A stretch of DNA of 64,000 bases from Herpomyces periplanetae (lineage: Eukaryota > Ascomycota > Laboulbeniomycetes > Herpomycetales > Herpomycetaceae), in the NCBI GenBank assembly GCA_009733715.1, contig WMKJ01000057.1:23093-87092 (forward strand). The letters are read 5' to 3'. The notes beneath the pieces were generated by a model, which was given only the letters and a program-made list of their open reading frames with translations, was not told the DNA's origin and did not search any database. Shown here one piece after another: positions 11,001 through 18,965 of the stretch. Both the position numbers and the translations under genes were made by a program. The stretch's first letter is position 1. Every line of letters starts with the position of its first letter.

Positions 11001-12002
11001 TTACCAAGTTTAGTGAGCTATATATTTCGGACAGTAATGATATCCCTGGGTAAGATTGAAGGGATTCCAACTGAAGTACGGAAGGCCGTTATCAAGTCTA
11101 TCCCCAAGGCAAGATATGGAATGAGCACTCTGGAGGTGGCAGAAAGGTTTGCGATTTGGGTAACATGGAAACGGGGAAACGAATGTATTCCATGCTGGGT
11201 TCGGAAAGGTGATGAAATTGAGTTAGGGCAGGGTAAAGTACGCAAAGGACGAGCAAAGAAAAATATGAAAGGGAAGTGTGAAGAAAAGAGTAATTCCATA
11301 AAAGTCGGAGAGGGTGACAGTCTGGCAGTTGAAATAGGTTGCGTGTACGATGACAGAAGGGTCCCTGGGGGAAGTGGACATGAGCAGGGTTATGGGGGCG
11401 AAATTCACGGGGGGATAAGAAGGAAAGAAAATGAAAAAGTTGTGTATGAGGGTAGATTGGGCCGATGCTATGAGAAGTTAGAGGGAATGAATGAGAATGA
11501 GGAAAAGGATGAAATAAGTTATCATAGAACCAAACGGAAAAAGATGGATGGGCGTTCCTTAAATGGAGAGGAAGATGTTTGTGGCAGGACTGCATGTGGT
11601 GAGGCGCCGCGCGTGAAGAATGACGATTTTGATGATTACCACATGGATGAGAAAGAGATGAAAGTTAGAGGTGATAAATGGTCTGGGAATGGAACTGTGA
11701 ATGGGAAACCAACGGGAACGGAATGGCAGAGTGTAGATGGGAGGAGTGTCGAAAATTTAAAACCTTTAATTATTGAGGCGAATGTTGGTTTATTAGGAGA
11801 TGGTAGAGTGAAAAGTTGTATGAAAACAGAAAAATTCACACAAATTAAGGAAGGAAGACGACGAGATGATGGATACAGTTGCAAAGGGAAAAGAAGAGGT
11901 AATGAAAGTAATGTTGAGACCGACGAAATGAAAAGTGAGAGACTAGCGCGGGAATTAGCAGCAAAAGATTGGGGACTTCGAAAGCGAAGAGATGGAGTAT
12001 GA
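8001..12002 (+). CDS. PHD-JmjC histone lysine demethylase (JHD1/KDM2-KDM7 group)
   Basis: A single uninterrupted ORF of 1333 codons from the first in-frame ATG at 8001. The frame is open upstream to about 7956 but has no ATG there. Residues 1-490 are Ser/Pro-rich and probably disordered. A PHD finger spans about 508-565 (CRVCKSS, CWVECSGCFNWYHLTC, FFCKFCQ), the type that reads methylated H3K4. The JmjC domain covers about 700-930. The iron ligands are HID (near 815-817) and the His of SGWIHAVW, and the Lys of HIIKGQK fits the 2-oxoglutarate contact, so it should be catalytically active. A helical JHD-type segment (FRYPNFQKVMWYAV) follows. The last 230 residues are highly charged. No F-box, LRR or CXXC domain is seen, unlike animal KDM2, which matches fungal Jhd1/PHF8-like architecture. 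It is nuclear and probably demethylates H3K36 or H3K9; the substrate is inferred. Confidence 0.88.
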   Translation: MALKSLKRSFDHNYLPSSSPLPRVNSSINEPLSPLLDRSLLSPLSQPSSSDDLPDIHPHSRDSNSNSSHCIPSLYLPSCYYHSFRNCHFSTSNSLHVPPSPIETLASIALATSPSYSLFTESLPTSRSPPHSTRGRPLSWEHPTLHSCSICSSHYPLLPPHPPPTLPLSYSSTKLPPLEPPYKRPRRECSPCSSPATATACPFHQSHLSSHPSSQSNLQDPSLHRSSTLQLSHRNTEDLFVGNILLSLFSSSNNPACSSPEPIDPNTPRFYDSSHLSLDLPPSSNANTLNTFQNHTDPSSDLTFSSLPNLSQPVFSQNSHFTTSPRAYINNYPVNFTSRHPKVTDSYLSSYPSVTDLSTYSAPIVSQTSKTSALSSTGAGRCHQPLNSSPLLFSHSLHSSTKLSSPHFSRLAPNSTAPFLTHLKPVKSEESSSILHSKTFYHNLLPRNVMPDSKLEISQDINPPRRLSCPSLPLSNNPVYQRATSAPPGLTFPIIETTAPQIYDDQNAVCRVCKSSDDSHTRESQCWVECSGCFNWYHLTCAGFKTEQEVSRVDNFFCKFCQPLHGPTTYFPNSRVKHSNDDFTDPCGDACNSSTVDFEHPYVKFFKNDRTNFAPDNYPRLPPECVTAEYFEKCGGLKYPVIIPAEWNPRPTLPSAQCASPPSDYNQVDNNAKGPEIVKERRKQHCEDVFEYTLQPDEGQDKLGMVIPAGLTVRRVAQLYGEDEKLDVIDVKSQEVDKRWTLRKWADYYESPGAKVIRNVISLEVSHSKLGRLIKRPRVVRDLDLQDDVWPMDEESPKVQFYCLMSVSDCYTDFHIDFGGSLVYYHIIKGQKTFFFLPPTNHNLKKYEQWNLLPSQNWTWFPDFAGSQCCRVDLYPGDTALIPSGWIHAVWTPEDSLVVGGNFLSRLNYMMHLRVVEIEKITNVPRKFRYPNFQKVMWYAVLRYLRDDPIPETVRKTLGIGGTFPRDVPIYLECGNYEINVEPGHERFNARYYSKAELDGLPSLVSYIFRTVMISLGKIEGIPTEVRKAVIKSIPKARYGMSTLEVAERFAIWVTWKRGNECIPCWVRKGDEIELGQGKVRKGRAKKNMKGKCEEKSNSIKVGEGDSLAVEIGCVYDDRRVPGGSGHEQGYGGEIHGGIRRKENEKVVYEGRLGRCYEKLEGMNENEEKDEISYHRTKRKKMDGRSLNGEEDVCGRTACGEAPRVKNDDFDDYHMDEKEMKVRGDKWSGNGTVNGKPTGTEWQSVDGRSVENLKPLIIEANVGLLGDGRVKSCMKTEKFTQIKEGRRRDDGYSCKGKRRGNESNVETDEMKSERLARELAAKDWGLRKRRDGV

Positions 12003-13113
12003 TATGAGAGGAAGGAATTGATTTGTTTGTTTAATGGGGAATAAGTTAGAGTATGAATTGGGTTATAAGGATAAGTTTTGATGTAGAAAACGAATTCGAA
12101 AGAAATGAATTATAAGTATATCATGTTTGTTTGTTGATATAGCGATGGGAGGGGGAAGAGTGAAGCCGAGAATTGATGTGAATTTTTCCTAGGGGAAGGA
12201 GAAGAAATAAATAAAAGTATGAAGCATTCAAGGCCATCACGAAGACTGCGGAAATCAGCCAAAAATTGGAAAATTTTCAACATTTTGCGCTCCAAAAATC
12301 ACCTTCGGCATCTCCCCGAAAATGACTCTCGGCTTCCCCTCCAAAACACTTCGGAACTGCCTTCCTGCCGCACTTTGGTCGGGCCGAGAAGTGTATAGGT
12401 GTTTCCTGATGGGTAAGTTGTGGGTAGCTACTTCCAGAATCGGGAGTGGTGGTGTATGTGTTTGGAGGAGAAACATGGCAAAGATGCGAAGCAATTCTTT
12501 GTTTTGGGAGAATTCATGTGAAAAATACCATCCGACCCGCTAGTCTGTGTATTATATATGTTGATGGGATCGGCCTCTATTGGGTAGAATCTTAATTCTT
12601 AGTTTTACCTATTCTTCATTCTTTGGGTGATATTCATTAATCAAGCTCTATTTTTTCAGCACCAAACGGGCTCTGCTTATTTTAAGTTTTCGTTAGTCGT
12701 GTTCTATCCTATAGCTATCCTATACTCCTTGTGGTATTCGTGTTTGATTGTGGAGCGGTATTATATTCTTTCTATCGATTGGATCTTACAATCATATTAC
12801 CTAGAGTGTTAAGTTTAAGCAATCCCGAAGACATTCGTTTGCGAAAAAGAGGTGAACCTACAATGAAAAAAAATACCCTTCAAGTTTATGAGAACATTGG
12901 GCTGATTTAAATATATTTTAACCAATTCCAGAGCGCCTAAGATTTATAATTTTATCTGAGGAGAATCTTTGGTGTTTTCTTTTTTTGGTTTTATTTAACC
13001 CACATCTTTGCATATCATTTTCATATCTACACTAGCATTGCTTTAGTCTACAATATCTTCCCCTAAAAGTTCAATCTCTACGGATAGACAAGTATCCAAT
13101 TACACATAGCACG
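12003..13113. other. Intergenic region with imperfect CCAAAA/CGGC repeats
   Basis: This region lies downstream of the JmjC gene. Between about 12240 and 12400 there are imperfect, roughly 24-nt units of the type CCAAAAATCACCTTCGGC / CCGAAAATGACTCTCGGC. One frame repeats KPRVIFGE-like and MPKVIFGA-like peptides as a result. Nothing else coding is seen. Confidence 0.4.
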
Positions 13114-13380
13114 ATGGTGGACCAATTATCCAATACCCACCCTGTTGCTATTCGACACGGGCGACGAGCGCCCCAAACTGACATGGAATCAGTGGAACTT
13201 TTCTTCATTGGGCTCGGGGATAGCATTATGGATGGATGGCAATCACTACGATCTTGGTTTGCAGAAATGTACGATATGTTCGCCTGTTTTTCCGATTATT
13301 TGGGCGAAGAAATCGACATTAACGCCACTCTCGGACGAGGCAAACGTGACACTCTACTAATGGAAGATCCCTCTCAGTGA
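13114..13380 (+). CDS. Small acidic protein of unknown function (88 aa)
   Basis: A complete ATG-to-stop ORF in a spacer. The middle of the product looks like an amphipathic helix (FIGLGDSIMDGWQSLRSWF), followed by an acidic segment (YLGEEIDINATLGRGKRD). I do not recognise the family. The 5' flank is CT-rich, like leaders elsewhere in this window, which mildly favours a real transcript. A second frame (13145-13360) is also open over most of the same stretch, so coding status is uncertain. It may equally be an exon of a longer gene or a chance ORF. Confidence 0.4.
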   Translation: MVDQLSNTHPVAIRHGRRAPQTDMESVELFFIGLGDSIMDGWQSLRSWFAEMYDMFACFSDYLGEEIDINATLGRGKRDTLLMEDPSQ

Positions 13381-13696
13381 TGCATTCTCTCGTCAAGTTT
13401 TCATTTTTTCCATTTCTACCATTATTCCTATCAATTTTAATTCATCCTACATAATGTAACATATCGAAGCTGTCGAACATATGCCTGTTTTCCATTTTGT
13501 ATATAGTGCTTAACACAATCCAACAAATCCGTCTTCGCCCCATCCGAACATCATTCCCTATTAGTCATACAACAAGACGTAAACTCCCGGCTTAGTTAAG
13601 CGGAAGATGGATTTCTATATAGTTGTGTGCGTTAGCCTGTTAAAATAAGCTGTGCGAAATAAATTGAGCCTATCGTGATTAATATTTGACTTGAAT
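13381..13696. other. Intergenic region upstream of DBP3
   Basis: A 316 bp AT-rich spacer that must contain the DBP3 promoter. No motif is recognised. Confidence 0.4.
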
Positions 13697-15370
13697 ATGG
13701 GAAAATGTAAGGGAGAAGATGTGGGCAATAAGAAGCGCAAAAGTGATAAAAAGGATGCTGGTTCATCAAAGAAAGTTAAACGAGATGGACCACTGAAGGA
13801 AAAAGTGACTGGTAGTATTTTGGATTATGTTAATGAACATGGGATAAGAGTGTACGATACAATTAACGGTGATGATATAACTAAAAGGCAGATTGAACGA
13901 GAGCGTAACGCGGAGGACATAAAACTTTATCGAAAGTTCACCCAACTAGACAGGGCAACGAAATCAACGGAGGGCGAATCTATAGCATGGTCAGGCATAC
14001 TTCAACAATATAAGCAAGCAACACCCGTTCAAGCGTGTACATGGCCGTTGACGTTAGCGGGGCACGACATAATTGCGTGTGCAGAAACCGGGAGTGGGAA
14101 AACGTACGCCTTCGGGGTCAACGTACTACAACGGGTCTGGCAGAATCGACACCGCGGACAACAGCGTACCGCGTGTCTAATTGTGGCTCCCACCCGTGAA
14201 TTAGCCGTCCAAACGCATACTCAGTTAGCCAATTTAAACCCCATAGCCCCCAATTACAATGTTCGTCTAGTGTGCGTTTACGGTGGTGGTGGTGGTGGTG
14301 GTGGTGGTGTTGGCAGTACAAACGCCAACTCGCCTGCTGCTGATAAACTTCATCAAGCAGCACTCCTCTGCGACGCTGACGTGTGCGTCGCAACGCCCGG
14401 CCGATTACATGATATAATGCAAAGTGCTTCCCACTGTGAACGCAACCCTAACTTCACGGGTGTAGCCGCATTCTTCAAGCGTGTTAACTGTCTAGTTATC
14501 GATGAAGCTGACAGGCTTCTCGACCAAGGTTTTGAGCCTGTTTTAAGATCTATTTGGAAAGGTCTACCCGACCGTTCCGACCGCCAAACTCTCATGTTCA
14601 CTGCAACATGGCCTACCCGAATTCAGACTCTCGCATGTACATTTCTTCGTCAACCTATACGTGTAGTAATTGGCAGTCATTCTAAATCAGATAACACCTC
14701 TACTAATGCCGCTACGACTGTAGATTCTCTTGAAGTACAGGCTAACCCACGAATTGAACAACGAGTCTACGTGTTGAACAATGGAGACGATAAAATGTCA
14801 CGATTACGTGATGAATTAAAAATTATATTCAAGCAGGATGGGTGGATCAAATGTCTTGTATTCTGTTTATATAAAAAGGAAGCAGAGCGGGTTACACAAT
14901 TCTTGCGCAAGGCGGGATTTCCGAGTCAGGGTATTCACGGTGATATGCCTCAAGCGGCACGATTTACAAATTTGGAAGCATTTCGAAATGGATCTCGAAA
15001 TATTTTAGTAGCTACCGACGTAGCAGCAAGAGGACTAGATATTCAAGATGTGGGTTATGTGATTAACGTAACATTTCCACTGACTATCGAAGACTATGTG
15101 CATCGAATTGGACGAACTGGGCGAGCTGGAAAAAAAGGAATAGCGATCACGTACTTCACAAAAGAAGAAAAAGGATTAGCAGGCGCCTTGGTTAACGTAC
15201 TCAAAGGAAGTGGCCAGAATGTACCCGAAGATCTGTTAAAGTTTGGGACAACCGTGAAGCGAAAACCCCCGGAAAAAATGTGTAATTTGGGACACATTTC
15301 AATTGATATTGCGCCCAGTGGATTGACAACTGAGAATGGGGGACCACGGAGAATTGTTTTCGATGACTAA
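13697..15370 (+). CDS. DBP3: DEAD-box ATP-dependent RNA helicase DBP3
   Basis: Dbp3 is a nucleolar helicase of the Dbp2/p68 group used in early 60S pre-rRNA processing. The single exon runs 557 residues from the ATG at 13697; the TTG six bases earlier is not needed. The N-terminus is Lys-rich (KKRKSDKKD), fitting nucleolar location. The motif order is complete: a Q-motif region, AETGSGKT (about 129-136), APTREL, TPGRL, IDEAD (about 267-271), FTATW (motif III), RGLDI, and HRIGRTGRAG (about 468-477). The FTATW form of motif III is typical of Dbp3, where most DEAD-box proteins have SAT. A run of about nine GGT codons (14282-14308) puts a poly-Gly loop between motifs Ia and Ib. The stop is only 75 bp from the stop of the convergent GOLPH3 gene. 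Confidence 0.92.
   Translation: MGKCKGEDVGNKKRKSDKKDAGSSKKVKRDGPLKEKVTGSILDYVNEHGIRVYDTINGDDITKRQIERERNAEDIKLYRKFTQLDRATKSTEGESIAWSGILQQYKQATPVQACTWPLTLAGHDIIACAETGSGKTYAFGVNVLQRVWQNRHRGQQRTACLIVAPTRELAVQTHTQLANLNPIAPNYNVRLVCVYGGGGGGGGGVGSTNANSPAADKLHQAALLCDADVCVATPGRLHDIMQSASHCERNPNFTGVAAFFKRVNCLVIDEADRLLDQGFEPVLRSIWKGLPDRSDRQTLMFTATWPTRIQTLACTFLRQPIRVVIGSHSKSDNTSTNAATTVDSLEVQANPRIEQRVYVLNNGDDKMSRLRDELKIIFKQDGWIKCLVFCLYKKEAERVTQFLRKAGFPSQGIHGDMPQAARFTNLEAFRNGSRNILVATDVAARGLDIQDVGYVINVTFPLTIEDYVHRIGRTGRAGKKGIAITYFTKEEKGLAGALVNVLKGSGQNVPEDLLKFGTTVKRKPPEKMCNLGHISIDIAPSGLTTENGGPRRIVFDD
14282..14308 (+). repeat. GGT trinucleotide microsatellite inside DBP3
   Basis: Nine perfect GGT units encode a poly-Gly stretch in helicase domain 1. 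It is in frame, so unit-number changes would alter loop length without a frameshift. Confidence 0.9.
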
Positions 15371-15445
15371 TGAAGATCGGACGATTTCGGGGGCACATGC
15401 GATCGGAGATTTTTCGAGTCGAGATAAAACGTGTTGAGGACCCAC

Positions 15446-16778
15446 TTAAAGGAGTGAATCAAGACGAGTAAAAACGTTGAAACAGGCAGCCACGACTTCG
15501 AGCTGAAGTTCTCGGTCACGTGCCGCAGCGACTTCGTCTTGGATGGCGAGCTCGAGGGAGGAATTAAAGCGAGGATAAGTTGATGAAGCGGGAGACGTAG
15601 TAGGGGATGAAGATGGTTGAAGGGTATTACTCCCGTTCATGGAAGGGTCATTTCGGGATAAGGTGGCGCGAGTGAAAGGCCACTGAGAATAATGATTTAA
15701 TAGTTGATCAACAAGGGCAAAAGCACGTTCGCGAGCGTCATGTCGTATTGATGAGAGAGCGTTTTCGAGAACGTTTGCAGCGTAGGCAGCACATATCATA
15801 GCGATAGTTCGGAGATGACGGAACTCAATATCAGCAGGGAAAAATGACGAGGCAACAATCTGATTGGGGTTGCGAGAGCATAAGATGCATTGTACACGTT
15901 GACGAATATCATCTTTAGCCAAAGTGTCAACGACGGGATGTGTTGCCATGTCGAAGAGGAGGAAATTACGCTTTTCCGTACATAGAATACCTTTATCAAC
16001 GAGTCCCTTGGCGAGTCGTTCACGAACTTGTTTTAACTGATAACCAATCTTCATCAAGTTCCAAGTCTCGCCGCTGAGCAGATCGATCCAGGAGCTTACG
16101 GACATTTTTTCACTACTTTTCATCATCTTTAGCGCTTCATCTAGCAATACTTCACCAGTTAGCGTATCGTCAATCACTTCGATAATTCGGTCTGGTAAAG
16201 GAAATCGACGTCGTCCGGGATCTTTCTGCATACTAATACGACCTCGGAAGGCTAACTCTATGACAATGCAACCACGTAATGCATAAGAAATGTTATCGTT
16301 CCAGAAAGAAAGGTAGCCCTGTTGTATAGCACATGCGCGCAGGTGCGCGCATGTCACGTATTAGTTTTGTAAAATTGATAATTGATAAAGATAATATAAG
16401 ATTAAAATACATGTAAACGACACTATGAGTCGTGTCCATAACTAAATTGTTACTGTGTACCTGTTTATCTTTGAGACCAAGTAAAAGGACTTCTTCCATA
16501 AGGGTTAATTTAGGCAATTTTTTGGTGTGAGCTGAGTCCACAAGATCACGAACATCATAAGCAATTTTATGGCCAGCAGCGTGATTTTCGTAGGCAGTCT
16601 CAGGTATGATTGATTCATCTGCGTTACGGCGCGAAGTAGAAGGTGAAGTGATGGTTGATTGCTGTGAAACTGAATGACTATCCGCTACGTCAACCGAGTT
16701 ACCAAATCGTGAAGTTGTAGCAGTTGAGTTGCCAGCGCGTCTGCGCGTTAAACCCGAAGATACGAGAGTAGAAGACAT
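15446..16778 (-). CDS. VPS74: GOLPH3 / VPS74 Golgi PI4P-binding adaptor
   Basis: VPS74/GOLPH3 binds phosphatidylinositol 4-phosphate on the Golgi and retains glycosyltransferases. Exons 16778-16461 and 16318-15446 join in phase 0 to give 396 residues. The junction rebuilds the hallmark LLLGLKDKQ|GYLSFWNDNISYALRGC. Further family blocks are IELAFRGRI, RRFPLPDRII, VIDDTLTGEVLLDEAL, SWIDLLSGETWN, RNFLLFDMATHPV, and the terminal LQLEVVAACFNVFTRLDSLL. The first about 75 residues are Ser/Thr-rich. A Ser/Pro/Thr-rich insert (near 335-360) sits before the last helix and explains why the protein is longer than yeast Vps74 (345). An upstream in-frame ATG at 16790 would add four residues; 16778 is preferred but not proven. 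The gene is convergent with DBP3 and divergent from PHB2. Confidence 0.93.
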
Positions 16779-17637
16779 GACTATACACATATACACGTTT
16801 AAAGTAATATGTATTTAGACACACGCACGCAAGTATATATGAATGTGATAATGCAAAATCGTATGAGATGAAAGCGAATTTCACAAGGTGTCGTTAAGCG
16901 AGAAACAGGGTTAAACGTGCGGGAAAGCCGGCCCAAGTTAACGAAAGCCCCATGCCGATAAAAACTTAGGTAGCCGTAAAAACAACGACAATAAAGTAAC
17001 GGCCGCTTGGTTTATTCGAACCAAGTTAGTATTTGAACGAGACTGCGCGCCCGCGCGCGTGTGAGCGCGCGTATAAGTGTACGTAGTCAAATAATAGCAC
17101 TCCCGTCCGTAAAAAGCTTTATATTGAGGGGTCTAGTTTGGGAAAAAAAACCCTCCGTACATACAGGCGTAAGCGTACGAGTTTAATCTGAATAAATATT
17201 CAAGCTGTACAAGCGTATATATCCGTGCGTGTGTGCGTATGCAAGTGTACGTACGTATGCGTACTTGTGTGGATGAATATGTGCGCGCACGAACGCCGAT
17301 ACGCGTTATAAAAGTCGGACAAACACAAGTTAACACGACAAAGTAAACTAGAAAAAAATCCCAATGATCCAACGACCTACGGCTTATCCGCAAAATATAT
17401 AGTCCTGCCGGGTCGGAAAAATAAATATTCCGTTTAGTATAAAATCACATGACTCCAAGGAGTGGTTCCTTGCTGAATTTGGCGACGGAGAGAATAACTT
17501 GGATTGATAGAGCTACGCGATTGATCTAAGGGTAAGTGAACGGGTTAAGTTGGCATTCACGGCTAATACGCGTTTACTTTGCTTAAAGGGCGTGAAAAGG
17601 CTAATTGTCCTACAGTTAAGTGTGATTTGGCTCTACC
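16779..17637. other. Divergent promoter region GOLPH3 / PHB2 with alternating Pu-Py tracts
   Basis: This 859 bp region has no coding signal. It contains GC/GT-type alternating purine-pyrimidine tracts near 17043-17075 (GCGCGCCCGCGCGCGTGTGAGCGCGCG-like) and 17217-17300 (GTGCGTGTGTGCGTATGC-like). Such tracts can adopt left-handed DNA. Confidence 0.6.
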
Positions 17638-18760
17638 ATGGCACGCTACGATGGGCCGGAGGCTCTTCGACAATTTTTTAAACGTGTAATGCACAATGGA
17701 GGGTTTGGCAAGGGCGGCGGTGGTGGTGGTGGTGGTGGTAAATGGGGATATTCGGGAGCATTGGGAATAGGTATGCTCGGTTTAGCGGGAGGTGGTGTTA
17801 TGCTGGCGGGAAAGTCTCTATATAACGGTACGTTTTTGGTGTGAAATTCTGACGGGATAGGTTTTTACACGGCTAACTTAATGTGCCCGACAAGGGGAGA
17901 TGTTATGGTTTAAAATTAGTTGATGGTGGCCATAGAGCAATTATTTATTCACGAGTTGTGGGTGTGAAAAATGAAGTGTACGGAGAAGGTACACACTTTC
18001 GTATTCCATGGATTGAAAGACCCGTTATCTACGATGTTCGAGCTCGACCGCGGAACGTTTCATCATTAACGGGAACGAAAGATCTTCAAATGGTTAACAT
18101 AACCTGCCGTGTATTATCACGACCGAATGTTGACGCATTGCGTGAAATTTACCGTAACCTCGGCACAGATTATGATGAACGAGTTTTACCATCACTTGTT
18201 AACGAAGTTCTTAAAAGCGTAGTGGCTCAATTCAATGCTAGCCAACTTATTACGCAGCGTGAACATGTTAGTCGTCTTGTAAGAGATGGGCTGATTCGTC
18301 GTGCTTCCCATTTTAACATTCTACTTGACGATGTTTCCCTGACGGTACGTGTGTCAACAATGAATATGCTTACTAGCAATTATATTACGCATAACTAACA
18401 ATATATATCACAATACAGCATCTTGCTTTCTCACCGGAATTTACGGCTGCAGTTGAAGCTAAACAAGTTGCACAACAGGACGCACAGCGTGCTGTTTTCG
18501 TTGTTGATCGTGCTCGTCAAGAAAAACAGGCTATTGTGGTTCGAGCTCAAGGTGAAGCACGAGCTGCCGAACTTATTGGTGAAGCTATTAAAAAGTCACC
18601 CGCAAACTATTACGTTGATTTACGCAAGTTAGAAACGGCTACGGCAATTGCTAAACTGTTGGAAACTTCGTCTAATCGAGTATATCTGGATGCACGAGGT
18701 TTAGGTTTGGATGTACTAAGTAACTTTAACGATGGAAAATCTAGCGCTGGGCGCAAGTAG
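17638..18760 (+). CDS. PHB2: Prohibitin-2 (PHB2), mitochondrial inner membrane
   Basis: PHB2 forms ring complexes with PHB1 in the mitochondrial inner membrane and supports m-AAA protease control and cristae. Exons 17638-17827, 17920-18344 and 18419-18760 keep frame and give 318 residues. A Gly-rich N-terminus with GGC/GGT repeats precedes a membrane segment ([18 protein letters not shown]). The PHB/SPFH domain then starts with [16 protein letters not shown] and EGTHFRIPW, where the first junction restores [37 protein letters not shown] joins exons 2 and 3. The long C-terminal coiled coil is typical, and LVDGG plus the [11 protein letters not shown] region identify PHB2 rather than PHB1. Intron donors are GTACGT in both cases. 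Confidence 0.95.
17713..17739 (+). repeat. GGC/GGT trinucleotide repeat inside PHB2
   Basis: Nine glycine codons (two GGC, seven GGT) in a row near the N-terminus of prohibitin-2. It is similar in kind to the GGT run in DBP3. Confidence 0.9.
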
Positions 18761-18965
18761 ATACTAGCTTAATGCATTGCACGCTATACTGGTATGAACG
18801 TTGTTAAAGTGTTTAAATGATTGCGTTAGTGTATATCGCGCCCAGTTCACGAATACGTAAGTTACTACCGAATCGGGAAATTGTGTTGATCATCGTTTGT
18901 ATAACCTTTTTTGTTCACTCGCCGTGCCATTTGGGGACAATTTTAATTCACGTTTACCGAATTGG

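Noticed and set aside
11098-11595. 165-residue minus-strand ORF inside the JmjC gene
   Set aside because: Antisense shadow of the charged C-terminal coding region; no family resemblance.
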